This document shows positions 24,841 to 33,539 of a stretch of 64,000 nucleotides of DNA, in pieces. This stretch comes from Hymenobacter glacieicola (GTDB taxonomy: Bacteria > Bacteroidota > Bacteroidia > Cytophagales > Hymenobacteraceae): contig NZ_BMGS01000004.1 of the NCBI RefSeq assembly GCF_014640315.1, positions 425,327 through 489,326 of the forward strand, written 5' to 3'. The notes below the pieces were generated by a model. It saw only the letters and a program-made list of their open reading frames with translations. It did no database searches and was not told the DNA's origin. Position numbers and translations under genes: made by a program. Within the stretch, counting starts at the first letter, position 1, and every line of letters starts with the position of its first letter.

Positions 24841-26221
24841 TCACAATGCTGGCCGACATTTCCGCCTCCATCACCACTTTGCCGTTCACGTAGGCCTTAC
24901 CACTCATTTTGGCAATGCCGCGCTTGATGGGGGCGGTCAGGTCGCACTTGAAGATGATGGTGTCGCCGGGCTTTACCATGCGGCGGAAGCGGCAGTTTTC
25001 AATGCCCAAGAAGTAGGTCCAGTAGTTTTCCGGGTCGGGCACAGTATTCAGCACCAGAATGCCGCCGGTCTGGGCCATGGCCTCAATCTGCAGCACGCCG
25101 GGCATGACGGGGTTACCGGGGAAGTGACCGGGAAAAAAGGGTTCGTTCATCGTTACGTTCTTCACGCCCGTTACCGTGTTGGCGTCGAGGTGAATGATCT
25201 TGTCGATGAGCAGGAAGGGGTAGCGGTGGGGCAGGGTAGCGGCAATCTTGTTGATGTCCATTACCGGCTCGCGCGCGGGGTCGTAGGAGGGCACGGCGCT
25301 GGTGTGGGCCTCCATCATCTTCTTCTTGATGCGCTTGGCGAAGGCCACGTTGGCCGCGTGCCCGGGCCGAGCGGCCAGGATCTGGCCTTTCAGCGGCCGA
25401 CCTACCAGGGCCAAATCTCCCACCAGGTCGAGGAGCTTGTGGCGGGCGGGCTCGTTTTTGTAGCGCAAATCCACGTTATTCAGGATACCTTCCTTCTTGA
25501 CGGCCACCTTGGGCTTGCCCAGCATGGTGGCCAGGTCGTCCAGCTCCTCGTCGCTTACCACGCGGTCCACTACCACAATGGCATTGCTCAGGTCGCCGCC
25601 CTTGATGAGGTTGGATTTGTAGAGCGCTTCCAGCTCGTGCAGAAAGCAGAAGGTGCGCGAGGAAGCAATTTCCGAGGTAAACTGGTCGATGTGGGTCAGG
25701 GACGCGTGCTGCGAGCCCAGCACCGGCGAGTTGTAGTCGACCATGACCGTGAGGCGGTAGCTGTTCAGGGGCAGGGCGGCCAGCTCCACGGCCCGGGCGT
25801 TGTCCACGTAGCGGATTTCGTCGGGAATCTCGAAGTAGTTGCGCAGGGCGTTCTGCTCTTCCAGCCCAATTTCCTGCAGGGGCTTGATGAACTCAAAGCT
25901 GGAGCCATCCATAATGGGCGGCTCGGGCCCATCCAGCTGAATCAGCACATTGTCGATCTGCAAGCCTACCAGGGCGGCCAGGGTATGCTCCACGGTGTTC
26001 ACGCGGGCTCCGTTCTGCTCAATGGTGGTACCGCGGGAGAGGTCCACTACGTTGTCCACGTCGGCATCCACGATGGGCTGGCCGGGCAAATCAATGCGCT
26101 GAAACTTGTAGCCGTGGTTGATGGGGGCGGGGCAGAACGTCATGGTGGCCTGCACGCCGGTATGAAGGCCAATGCCACTCACGGTGACGGGGGCCTTGAT
26201 GGTATGTTGCTTGTCGTTCAT
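24830..26221 (-). CDS. lpxC/fabZ: Bifunctional UDP-3-O-acyl-GlcNAc deacetylase / 3-hydroxyacyl-ACP dehydratase
   Basis: The ATG at 26221 (MNDKQHTIKAP) gives 463 residues. The LpxC part (about 1-300) shows zinc ligands H79 in TVEHTLAAL, H261 and D265 in RHKLLDLVGD, and the SGIGLHTG motif. The FabZ hotdog domain (about 320-463) has LPHRYPFLLIDK and catalytic H366 and E380 in FPGHFPGNPVMPGVLQIEA. LpxC commits the pathway to lipid A, while FabZ dehydrates 3-hydroxyacyl-ACP and draws from the same hydroxyacyl pool. The fusion is characteristic of Bacteroidota. Confidence 0.97.
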   Translation of the reverse strand: MNDKQHTIKAPVTVSGIGLHTGVQATMTFCPAPINHGYKFQRIDLPGQPIVDADVDNVVDLSRGTTIEQNGARVNTVEHTLAALVGLQIDNVLIQLDGPEPPIMDGSSFEFIKPLQEIGLEEQNALRNYFEIPDEIRYVDNARAVELAALPLNSYRLTVMVDYNSPVLGSQHASLTHIDQFTSEIASSRTFCFLHELEALYKSNLIKGGDLSNAIVVVDRVVSDEELDDLATMLGKPKVAVKKEGILNNVDLRYKNEPARHKLLDLVGDLALVGRPLKGQILAARPGHAANVAFAKRIKKKMMEAHTSAVPSYDPAREPVMDINKIAATLPHRYPFLLIDKIIHLDANTVTGVKNVTMNEPFFPGHFPGNPVMPGVLQIEAMAQTGGILVLNTVPDPENYWTYFLGIENCRFRRMVKPGDTIIFKCDLTAPIKRGIAKMSGKAYVNGKVVMEAEMSASIVKKN

Positions 26222-26226
26222 TTCGT

Positions 26227-26314
26227 AGAAGTGAGAGGTGAGAAGTGAGAAGTGAGACAAGCGAAAGACCCGAAATCAGGTTTTCTCACTTCTCACTTCT
26301 CGCTTCTCACTTCT
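26227..26314. repeat. GTGAGAAGTGAG-type inverted repeat
   Basis: Arms 26227-26257 and 26284-26314 match at 29 of 31 positions as reverse complements. They consist of imperfect GAGAAGT tandem units. It fills the lpxD-lpxC spacer and would form a long hairpin in the operon transcript. Confidence 0.85.
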
Positions 26315-26329
26315 AAATAGACTGCAAAG

Positions 26330-27370
26330 CTAGGGCTTTTCCGGTTCGGTACGGCGGCGTTCCAGCTGGGTGAGCCGGCGCTCCAAGTCCGGCAAGTGGC
26401 GGAATACGGCATTGGCGCGCAGGCTGTCGCGCAGGTTGAAGGCCGGGGAGCCTTGCAGCAGCACGCCCTCTTCCTTAATGGATTTACCTACCCCCGACTG
26501 CGCCGTGACGGTGGTGCGGTTGGCCAGGCTCAGGTGCCCGGCAATGCCCGCCTGCCCGGCCAGCACGCAGAAGTCGCCGATTTTGGTGGAGCCGGAAATG
26601 CCCGTCTGGGCCGCTACCACCGTGTGGCGCCCGATTTCCACGTTATGGGCAATCTGCACGAGGTTGTCGATTTTGGCGCCCTCCCGGATGATGGTCGAGC
26701 CCATGGTGGCGCAGTCGATGGTGGCGTTGGCGCCCACGCTCACGTTGTCTTCCAGCACCACGTTGCCAATTTGCGGAATGGTGCGGTAGGAGCCATCGGG
26801 CTGGGGCGCAAAGCCGAAGCCATCGGAACCGATAACGGCCCCCGCGTGCACGGTGCAGCGGGCCCCAATGACGGTTTCAGCGTAAATTTTAGCGCCGGCG
26901 TACAGAATGGTGCCATCCCCGATTTTGCACCGGTCACCGATGAACACGTGGGGGAAAATCACCACGTCGCGCCCGATTTGGCAGTTTTCGCCCACGTAGG
27001 AAAAGGCCCCGCGGTAATGGTTTTCGCCGATGGTGGAGCTGGCGGCCAGGTAGGCGGGCTCCTCCACGCCGCGCTTGCCGGTGCGGGTGGCCTGCTGATA
27101 GAACTCAAGCAGGGTTGTAAAGCTGGTGTAAGGGTCATCGACCCGAATGAGGGCGGCCGGTACGGGCTGCCTGAGTTCCAGGGTGCGGCTCACAATAACG
27201 GCCGAGGCAGCCGTCGTATAGAGGTAGGGTTCGTACTTGGGGTTGGCCAAAAAGGAGAGGGCGCCCGCCTGGGCTTCTTCGATTTTTGCCAAGCGGTTGA
27301 TTTGCTGGGCGGCGTCCCCTTCAACTGCTCCGCGCAGTACTTCTGCTATCTGGCCTACGGTAAATTCCAT
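26330..27370 (-). CDS. lpxD: UDP-3-O-acylglucosamine N-acyltransferase
   Basis: The 346-residue protein has a uridine-binding N-terminal domain (MEFTVGQIAEVL, SFLANPKY) and a beta-helix core with catalytic H242 in IAHNVEIG, matching H239 of E. coli. A C-terminal helix ends in a charged tail (LERRLTQLERRR). It adds the second 3-hydroxyacyl chain to UDP-3-O-acyl-glucosamine, the third lipid A step. It starts 21 bp after the preceding membrane glycosyltransferase gene, with a promoter-like box in that tiny gap. Confidence 0.97.
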   Translation of the reverse strand: MEFTVGQIAEVLRGAVEGDAAQQINRLAKIEEAQAGALSFLANPKYEPYLYTTAASAVIVSRTLELRQPVPAALIRVDDPYTSFTTLLEFYQQATRTGKRGVEEPAYLAASSTIGENHYRGAFSYVGENCQIGRDVVIFPHVFIGDRCKIGDGTILYAGAKIYAETVIGARCTVHAGAVIGSDGFGFAPQPDGSYRTIPQIGNVVLEDNVSVGANATIDCATMGSTIIREGAKIDNLVQIAHNVEIGRHTVVAAQTGISGSTKIGDFCVLAGQAGIAGHLSLANRTTVTAQSGVGKSIKEEGVLLQGSPAFNLRDSLRANAVFRHLPDLERRLTQLERRRTEPEKP

Positions 27371-27374
27371 CGGG

Positions 27375-27382
27375 CAAAAGTA
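27375..27382 (-). promoter_or_regulatory. -7 box immediately before lpxD (TACTTTTG on minus strand)
   Basis: An exact TAnnTTTG match ends 4 bp before the lpxD ATG. If used, transcription would start at or next to the start codon, giving a leaderless message. Confidence 0.4.
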
Positions 27383-27391
27383 GAGAAATAT

Positions 27392-29191
27392 CTATTTCCC
27401 GGCGCGCGGTGCCGCTGCCGGAGTCGGGGCCGGCGGGGCAGCCGGCGGGGCTAGTGCCTGATAGATAGTGGCTCCCGCATCGGAATATACGGGGCGGTAC
27501 CCAGCAGTAAGCCAGGCCGGCAACGTAGTTTGGCCGCGGAATAATACTACGTAGTCGTAGCGGGTGCCCTGGGCTGAGGTGGCTTCAAACAGCCACAGCG
27601 GGTAGCCGGTAGTAAGGGCGTAGTGGTGAAAGTAAAGCTTGTGAAACGGGGCATCGAAGTACACGCGGCGCGCCTGCCGGGGCCGGAGCCAGGCGTAGGC
27701 CTGCCGAAGCTGCTGGTCTTGGGTTTGCGCGCCTCGCACGCTGTAGCGAAAGTGGGCTGCCTGATAGATTCCGTAGAGGCTGAGTAACGCCCCAATGCCT
27801 GCCAACGCCAAGGGCCGGGAAACGCGCAGCCGTTGCAGTACCCACTCGCCCAGGGCCGCTACCCCCAGAAAAAAGAAGAACGTGCCATAGAGTAGTACCC
27901 GCGCGGGGCTATAGACCCGCTGAATAGGCATAAACACGAAGGGCAGCAGCACCAGCACCACCGCCGGCAAGGCTACCCGCCGCCAGCGGTGCGGCAGAAT
28001 GGGCAACCCCAGCAGAGCGGCCGCCAACAAGACCACGAAGCCGGGGGCACTAAGCTGCTCGTGCCCAAACAGCTCCCGGGCAGGCTTATAGAGGTAAAGA
28101 CCGTAGGACTGCCAAAACTCCCGCAGCGTTTGGGGCGCAATATATTGGTTATCGGTAACGGAATTCAGGCCCGAAACGCACATCACCGGCCCGTAAGCTA
28201 CCAGTGCACCGGCCGCTACCAGCACTGCGGCGGCCGTCAGCCGCCGCAAACCAGCCAAATTGCGCCGCCGAAGAAAAACTACTCCCATCCAGAAGCCCAG
28301 CGAAACCAGTGGGTAGGCATAGGTAGGAATGGTGTACAGGCCCAGCACCCCCGTCATAATAAAGGCGCCCCAGCCCAGCCGCGCGTAACGGGGTGCGTGC
28401 AGAATGGCCAGCATGGCAAAAAACTGTCCCAGCGCCAGCACAATCAGCAGAAAGTAACCCCGCCCGGCCACGGCATAGTACAGGCTCATTGGCGAGAGGC
28501 AGAACAAGCCCACGGCCAGCGTGGCCATTCGGAAGTTTGTCACCCGAATCAAGGCAGTGTAGGCTGCAAGCGTGCCCACAAGGCTGATGAGCAGGGTAGG
28601 CAAGCGCAGTACCAGCCCATCATCAGCCGTAAACCAGCTAACCACCCAGCAGCTCAGGCTAAACAACATGTGGTTGTTAGGAATAGGGTAGAAGCTGGTT
28701 ATAGCCACCGGCCCGCCCCGCACAAAGTAGTCGTAGGTAGCTACCTCATCGGTACTGAGCGGATACACGCGGAAGTAATACAAGCGCAAGCCCAGAATCC
28801 CGAGCAGCAGCAGTATCGCCAGCAGCTTTTCGGTTCGGGAGGTGTGCTGCACAGCCCGGACGACACCGCGACTAACTTCCCGAAATTGCTGCCGCAGCTC
28901 TTCTATTTCCGACCGGAACCGCCCGCTCCGCACCATATACACTAGCGTGGCAGTGGCGCCCACGGCTACCGCCAGCAACCCGTAGCGCAGCAGGCTAAGG
29001 CGAGCGAGAGTTGCCTGGAGCACAAACTCGGACATCTCATTACGGCCGTAGATGCCCTGGCGTACTGCCTGCAAGTCAGGCAGCGAAACCCAGCTGTACA
29101 GTAGCCCCAAGCTACCGCTCAGCGCCAGAAAAAACAGCGCCAGCAAGCTCAGGGGTAAACTGGCGAAAGAGCGACGAAGGAAAGCAAGCAT
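27392..29191 (-). CDS. Polytopic GT-C-like glycosyltransferase
   Basis: This 599-residue membrane protein has about 12 predicted helices. A GT-C-type acidic motif is in the first periplasmic loop (FRVYPLSTDEVATYDYF), followed by PIPNNHMLF. A soluble C-terminal part (about 500-599) ends in an Ala/Pro tail. Residues 80-110 form a charged segment between helices 2 and 3, which is unusual for ArnT/PMT proteins. GT-C enzymes use polyprenyl-phosphate sugars on the outer face of the inner membrane. Its place between the HD gene and lpxD suggests lipopolysaccharide or surface-glycan modification, which is an inference. Confidence 0.8.
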   Translation of the reverse strand: MLAFLRRSFASLPLSLLALFFLALSGSLGLLYSWVSLPDLQAVRQGIYGRNEMSEFVLQATLARLSLLRYGLLAVAVGATATLVYMVRSGRFRSEIEELRQQFREVSRGVVRAVQHTSRTEKLLAILLLLGILGLRLYYFRVYPLSTDEVATYDYFVRGGPVAITSFYPIPNNHMLFSLSCWVVSWFTADDGLVLRLPTLLISLVGTLAAYTALIRVTNFRMATLAVGLFCLSPMSLYYAVAGRGYFLLIVLALGQFFAMLAILHAPRYARLGWGAFIMTGVLGLYTIPTYAYPLVSLGFWMGVVFLRRRNLAGLRRLTAAAVLVAAGALVAYGPVMCVSGLNSVTDNQYIAPQTLREFWQSYGLYLYKPARELFGHEQLSAPGFVVLLAAALLGLPILPHRWRRVALPAVVLVLLPFVFMPIQRVYSPARVLLYGTFFFFLGVAALGEWVLQRLRVSRPLALAGIGALLSLYGIYQAAHFRYSVRGAQTQDQQLRQAYAWLRPRQARRVYFDAPFHKLYFHHYALTTGYPLWLFEATSAQGTRYDYVVLFRGQTTLPAWLTAGYRPVYSDAGATIYQALAPPAAPPAPTPAAAPRAGK

Positions 29192-29258
29192 GCGCAGCGG
29201 CGAAAATGGAACGACGAAACCGCGCTGCCAGCAGGCCGGGCAACGCAGCAGACAGCCG

Positions 29259-30488
29259 CTACAGAATTTCCTTGGGGTAGCAGATGTAGTGCTTCTCTAC
29301 CCGCTGGCTGATGGCGCGAATATTAGGCAAATCGGAGGCTTCGGCAACGTTTACTACCCGGCCGCGCTTGGTCAGGACATCAATGGGGTCCTGGCCGTCG
29401 GCGTCGTAGGCGTTGTTGCTGATGCGGCCGGCAATCATCAGCTGGGCCGCATCCTGGGCTGGCAGCTGGAAGTGCTCGGCAATCAAATCCACGATGCCCA
29501 ACTGGAAGTCATCGTCGAAAGCCTCCGTTTGCAGCGTGATTTTAAATAGGTGCCGGTCGAGCAGGCTTTGGGCCAGGTAGTTCAGCACCTTGTCGGGGTG
29601 GTCAGCCCAGAGCTTCACGGCGCCCCACACGTCGGTATCGTCGAGGCGGGTGAAGCGGCGCAGAATCTCGTCGTCCTTTTCAAACTCCTGCTGCGTAACG
29701 CTGCGCGAAAGAAAGAAATGCAGGTTCGGGGAAGCGGGCACTTCTACGCCCGCCCGCACCAGGTCGCGGGCCCGCTGCATAATGCGGATGACCATCTGCT
29801 CGGCCGAGGTTACGGTTTTATGCAGGTACACCTGCCAGTACATCAGCCGGCGGCTTACCAGAAAGTTCTCGATGCTGTACACGGCCTTTTCCTCCAGCAC
29901 CAGCCGCTCGTCCACTACCGTCAGCATCTTGATGAGGCGGTCGGCGCCGGGCCTACCCTCCTGCACGCCGGTATAAAACGAGTCGCGGTTGAGGTAGTCC
30001 AGGCGGTCCATGTCCAGCTGGGAGCTTACCAGCTGGTGGAAGAAGGGGCGGGAGTAGGTTCCTTCGAAGATCTGAATGGCCAGGTCCAGGGACCCCTGAA
30101 ACTGGGAGTTGAGCTTGCGCATCAGGTGCAAACTCAACTCCTCGTGGTGCACGTCGTGGAAGATGCTGCGCTCCAGGGCGTGGGAGAGGGGGCCGTGGCC
30201 CACGTCGTGCAGCAGAATAGCAGCCATGGCGGCCTCACCTTCCTTGGCGGAAATCTGCACGCCTTTGTCCTTGAGCGTGCGCAGGGCCAGCGTCATCAGG
30301 TGCATGGCGCCCAGGGCGTGGTGAAAGCGCGTGTGCAGGGCGCCCGGGTACACGAAGCTGGTGAGGCCCAGCTGCTGAATGCGGCGCAGGCGCTGAAAGT
30401 AGGTATGCTCAATCAGGTCAAACAGCAACTCCGTTGGGATGGTGACAAAGCCGTAAACGGGGTCGTTGAAGATTTTCTTTTTGTTCAT
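29259..30488 (-). CDS. HD-domain phosphohydrolase
   Basis: The ATG at 30488 (MNKKKIFNDPVYGF) gives 409 residues. The HD metal motifs are visible: RFHHALG near residues 54-60 and LLHDVGHGPLSHALE from residue 92, with H94-D95. It belongs to the COG1078 group of large HD hydrolases related to dNTP triphosphohydrolases (SamHD1-like), and the nucleotide substrate is unknown. In Bacteroidota this gene commonly heads the lpxD-lpxC-lpxA block, as it does here apart from the interposed GT-C gene. Confidence 0.9.
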   Translation of the reverse strand: MNKKKIFNDPVYGFVTIPTELLFDLIEHTYFQRLRRIQQLGLTSFVYPGALHTRFHHALGAMHLMTLALRTLKDKGVQISAKEGEAAMAAILLHDVGHGPLSHALERSIFHDVHHEELSLHLMRKLNSQFQGSLDLAIQIFEGTYSRPFFHQLVSSQLDMDRLDYLNRDSFYTGVQEGRPGADRLIKMLTVVDERLVLEEKAVYSIENFLVSRRLMYWQVYLHKTVTSAEQMVIRIMQRARDLVRAGVEVPASPNLHFFLSRSVTQQEFEKDDEILRRFTRLDDTDVWGAVKLWADHPDKVLNYLAQSLLDRHLFKITLQTEAFDDDFQLGIVDLIAEHFQLPAQDAAQLMIAGRISNNAYDADGQDPIDVLTKRGRVVNVAEASDLPNIRAISQRVEKHYICYPKEIL

Positions 30489-30833
30489 AAGAAGGCAGGG
30501 CCGGGCTTGCGCAGGCCACATGGGAGAACATAACGAGTACCGCGCAGGGTAGGCCAGTATTCTGTACCGCAGAAAGATGGCCGCTCACGCAACACTCGGC
30601 AATTTTTGGCTTCTTTACCGCGGAGTTGCTATTCTAAGTATAGCGCGACAAGAATTTTTAAATCAAAAACCAGGGATTGGGAGTAAAGCTACTTACGAAA
30701 CTTCAGTTGCTACCTGTTTAAGCCCGTACGGCTCACCGGAGTCTATGGAGCGCTAAAGGCAGGCGGCGTGCACAAGGCTCGTTCCACGATACCCGGCGCA
30801 AAGGCGCTAGGTTACACCTCACATTTCCCATCC
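30489..30833. other. Divergent promoter region between the HD gene and porX
   Basis: This 345 bp spacer is moderately AT-rich around 30600-30700. I see no repeat, terminator or exact TAnnTTTG box in it. It must carry the promoters of both divergent genes. Confidence 0.5.
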
Positions 30834-32402
30834 ATGCAACAATACAGCATCCTCTGGGCCGATGACGAAATCGACCTCCTGAAACCCCACATTCTCTTCC
30901 TCAAGGAAAAAGGCTACGAGGTAACCGGCGTAAACTCCGGGGCCGACGCCATTGAGGAAATTCAGGAGAAAACGTACGACATCGTGTTCCTGGATGAAAA
31001 CATGCCCGGCCTAACCGGCCTGGAAACCCTCACCGAAATCAAAGCCGTGCGCCCTACCGTGCCCGTGGTGATGATTACCAAGAGCGAGGAGGAGCACATC
31101 ATGGAGTCGGCTATCGGGGCCAAAATTGCCGACTACCTCATCAAGCCCGTCAACCCAAACCAGATTCTGCTCTCGGTGAAAAAGGTGCTTGATAACAAGC
31201 GCCTCATCAGTGAAGCTACCAACTCAGGCTACCAGCGCGACTTCCGCCAACTGGGCATGCAGCTTTCCGACCGGCTCAGCCCCTCGGAGTGGGCCGAGGT
31301 GTACAAGAAACTGGTGTACTGGGAGTTGGAAATCAACGAGACGGAGGGCAAAAGCATGGCCGACGTCTTCAACATGCAAAAGGACGAGGCCAACACGTAC
31401 TTCGGCCGCTTCATCACGGAGAATTACGAGGATTGGGTGAACGGCGACGACAAGGACGCCCCCCTAATGTCGCACCAGCTGTTCAAGGAGCGGGTATTTC
31501 CCATGCTCAAGGATACCGGTGACACGCCCGTGTACTTCGTGCTTATCGACAACCTGCGCTATGACCAGTGGAAGGTGCTCGAGCCCATCATTGCCGACCT
31601 GTTCACGGTTGACTCCGAGGAGACTTACTACAGCATTCTGCCCACTACCACGGCCTACGCCCGCAACGCCATCTTCTCGGGCATGATGCCCGGCGACATC
31701 CAGAAGAAGTATCCCAACCTGTGGGTGTGGGACGACGACGATGAGGGCAAGAACATGCACGAGGCCGAGTTCATGGAAATCATGTTCCAGAAGGCCGGGC
31801 AGAAAGCCAAGTACAGCTACAACAAGGTAACCAACCTGCAGGCGGGCAAGGACTTGCTGGGAAAAATGGCCAACCTGCACAACAACTACAAGCTCAACGT
31901 CATCGTCTACAACTTCGTGGACATGCTCAGCCACGCCCGCACCGACATGGCCATGATTCGAGAGCTGGCCGCCGACGAATCGGCCTACCGCAGCATCACC
32001 CGCTCGTGGTTTCTGCACTCGCCCTTGTACGAGATGCTGCAGCAGATTTCCGAGCGCAAGGGCAAGCTCATCATCACCACCGACCACGGCACCATTCGGG
32101 TGAAGCGCCCCTACAAAATCGTGGGCGACCGGAACACCAACACCAACCTGCGCTACAAGCACGGCAAAAACCTGGGCTTCGATGACTCCCGCGACGTGTA
32201 CACGGTACGCAAGCCGGAGCACATCTTCCTGCCCCGCGAAAACGTAAGCACCGCCTACGTCTTCACCGTCGGCGACTACTTCTTCGCCTACCCCAACAAC
32301 TACAACTACTACGTGAACTATTACAAGGACACGTTCCAGCACGGCGGCATCTCGCTGGAGGAATGCATCATTCCCTACGTAGTGCTCAGCCCGAAAGGGT
32401 AA
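30834..32402 (+). CDS. porX: PorX-type response regulator with PglZ domain
   Basis: The ATG at 30834 (MQQYSILWADDE) gives 522 residues. A CheY-like receiver (1-120) carries the phospho-acceptor D54 in IVFLDENMPG and KPVNPNQ. A helical middle follows, then a PglZ/alkaline-phosphatase-superfamily domain (about 210-522) with VLIDNLRYDQW, PTTTAYARNAIFSG, IITTDHGTIRVKRP and a final HGGISLEECIIPYVVLSP. PorX is the regulator of the type IX secretion system and gliding, partnered with the kinase PorY, and its PglZ domain hydrolyses oligonucleotides in characterised homologs. PorY and T9SS structural genes are not in this window. Confidence 0.95.
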   Translation: MQQYSILWADDEIDLLKPHILFLKEKGYEVTGVNSGADAIEEIQEKTYDIVFLDENMPGLTGLETLTEIKAVRPTVPVVMITKSEEEHIMESAIGAKIADYLIKPVNPNQILLSVKKVLDNKRLISEATNSGYQRDFRQLGMQLSDRLSPSEWAEVYKKLVYWELEINETEGKSMADVFNMQKDEANTYFGRFITENYEDWVNGDDKDAPLMSHQLFKERVFPMLKDTGDTPVYFVLIDNLRYDQWKVLEPIIADLFTVDSEETYYSILPTTTAYARNAIFSGMMPGDIQKKYPNLWVWDDDDEGKNMHEAEFMEIMFQKAGQKAKYSYNKVTNLQAGKDLLGKMANLHNNYKLNVIVYNFVDMLSHARTDMAMIRELAADESAYRSITRSWFLHSPLYEMLQQISERKGKLIITTDHGTIRVKRPYKIVGDRNTNTNLRYKHGKNLGFDDSRDVYTVRKPEHIFLPRENVSTAYVFTVGDYFFAYPNNYNYYVNYYKDTFQHGGISLEECIIPYVVLSPKG

Positions 32403-32429
32403 GCGACAATGGCTTATAGGTAGTAGATT

Positions 32430-32461
32430 AGCGGCGAGGTGTAAGCTTCGCCGCTTTTTTT
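32430..32461 (+). terminator. Intrinsic terminator of porX
   Basis: AGCGGCGA pairs with TCGCCGCT, followed by eight Ts. The next ATG (32462) begins directly at the end of the T-run. Confidence 0.85.
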
Positions 32462-32830
32462 ATGAGGAGGTTTGTTGATGACTTTGTTGATTTTGGCCCA
32501 GGCCGGCCGTGCTTCCCATCCAACATCCATATCGAATTCTACAAGCCACTGAAGAAACAGGTAGATATTCTACGAGAGGACATGTTCCAGGTACGCTACG
32601 GCGACGATTTGCTTAATTATGTAATCGACGTAGGTTGGTATGGCGCTGGCTTCAGTACGAAAGGCTTCTTTCAGGTTTACTTAATAAAAGACGCTAATTG
32701 GCAAGAACCGGTACTCGGCATTAAATGCAAGTCAGTGAAACGGCTGGTGCCTGCTATTGAAAGATGCTTGGCGCGCCTGCAAAAAGACACGGATGATTTT
32801 CGCCTGCTACCACCAATGGTGTTTCCATGA
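32462..32830 (+). CDS. Hypothetical protein, 122 residues
   Basis: This is a soluble-looking protein with no signal peptide: MRRFVDDFVDFG, then FYKPLKKQVDILREDMFQVRYGDDLLNYVIDVGWY and a C-terminal helix AIERCLARLQKD. The composition resembles a small alpha/beta protein, and the style recalls immunity or antitoxin proteins, but no family was recognised. The start at 32462 touches the porX terminator, so it either has its own unseen promoter or starts at an internal Met near 32580. Confidence 0.55.
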   Translation: MRRFVDDFVDFGPGRPCFPSNIHIEFYKPLKKQVDILREDMFQVRYGDDLLNYVIDVGWYGAGFSTKGFFQVYLIKDANWQEPVLGIKCKSVKRLVPAIERCLARLQKDTDDFRLLPPMVFP

Positions 32831-32832
32831 AA

Positions 32833-32861
32833 AAGAGAGAGCCGCTCAATTGATCGGCTCC
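32833..32861 (-). terminator. Hairpin with T-run on the minus strand
   Basis: GAGCCG pairs with CGGCTC around a 10 nt loop, and on the minus strand it is followed by TCTCTTTTTC. It would end the 78-residue minus-strand gene. Confidence 0.5.
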
Positions 32862-32867
32862 TCCCTG

Positions 32868-33104
32868 TTAAGCACATAGCCAATGCCCACTGTGCTTGTG
32901 GTGATAGGGGAAATGCACTTCCACTTCGTCCGCACCTTGTTGTAGTTGGATGAGGGCTGTGCGCGTCTGGCTGCGGTGCTTGGGCCCACAACAGGCGGGT
33001 AAACGCTTTACCCGGGTGATAAAACTGATACGCGAAGCTGCTGTAGAGGCGGATGCGGCCGTGCTGCCGGGGTGTCCAAGCCCAGCGTTTTTTGGTTGAT
33101 GCAT
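32868..33104 (-). CDS. Possible small Cys/His-rich protein, 78 residues
   Basis: This is a weakly supported gene. The C-terminal half reads like a structured, possibly metal-binding segment: RLPACCGPKHRSQTRT, then EVEVHFPYHHKHSGHW. Support comes from a hairpin with a T-run right after its stop and an 18 bp palindrome just upstream of its ATG. The N-terminal Ala/Ser-rich third is less convincing. No family was recognised. Confidence 0.35.
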   Translation of the reverse strand: MHQPKNAGLGHPGSTAASASTAASRISFITRVKRLPACCGPKHRSQTRTALIQLQQGADEVEVHFPYHHKHSGHWLCA

Positions 33105-33109
33105 GAAAT

Positions 33110-33127
33110 TGTAGGTTGGTACCTACA
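33110..33127. promoter_or_regulatory. Operator-like palindrome TGTAGGT-N4-ACCTACA
   Basis: Perfect 7 bp arms with a TGGT spacer lie 5 bp upstream of the ATG at 33104. The size is typical of a dimeric repressor site. Confidence 0.45.
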
Positions 33128-33201
33128 GTTCATGGCAAATTGCAACGTAGCGTTTCATGACGAGAGTAGTAAAACAGATAGAAGGGCTAGATAAACGGTA
33201 G

Positions 33202-33519
33202 TTACTTATCCAGCCACTTCTTGCGCCACTCTTTGTTTACTTCCTGCCTAGGAGTGGCCACGACGGGTAGCAGGAAGGTGAAAAGCAGGGTAGGCGCGCA
33301 AACAATGAGTGCAGCTAAACCACTAGCTATAAGAGCAAATAGCATCCACCATCCCAATACGAAACCAATAATAAGAGGCAGGTAAAGAATCCAATAGCCA
33401 GTGGCAAGGCTGGTTTTACCCTGCCTGACTTTGGTTACCGCCCACCAGAAACTCAGCAGCTGAGGAATCCAGAGAATGCCAAAGAAAACAACAGCATCTA
33501 TCGTATTCGTATCATCCAT
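33202..33519 (-). CDS. Small polytopic membrane protein, 105 residues
   Basis: The protein has three hydrophobic segments (AVVFFGILWIPQLLSFWWAV, YWILYLPLIIGFVLGWWMLFALIASGLAALIV, PTLLFTFLLPVVA) and a basic tail (NKEWRKKWLDK). No family was recognised. It is separated from the upstream glycosyltransferase gene by a 50 bp palindrome that should terminate that operon, and a TACTTTG box sits 14 bp before its start. Confidence 0.65.
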   Translation of the reverse strand: MDDTNTIDAVVFFGILWIPQLLSFWWAVTKVRQGKTSLATGYWILYLPLIIGFVLGWWMLFALIASGLAALIVCAPTLLFTFLLPVVATPRQEVNKEWRKKWLDK

Positions 33520-33532
33520 CAGCTTGGCTTTT

Positions 33533-33539
33533 CAAAGTA
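33533..33539 (-). promoter_or_regulatory. TACTTTG box before the small membrane protein gene
   Basis: One base shorter than the full consensus and directly next to the 50 bp palindrome. Confidence 0.35.

Noticed and set aside
26396..27454. Plus-strand open frame opposite lpxD
   Set aside because: It is a shadow of the hexapeptide repeats of lpxD, with no plausible domain.
29259..30488. HD hydrolase as a nucleotide-depleting defence protein
   Set aside because: It sits at the head of the lpx block, as I recall for housekeeping copies in this phylum, with no defence genes around.
30834..32402. PglZ domain as part of a phage-defence (BREX/Pgl) system
   Set aside because: The receiver domain fused in front identifies it as PorX. 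No BREX methylase or ATPase is nearby.
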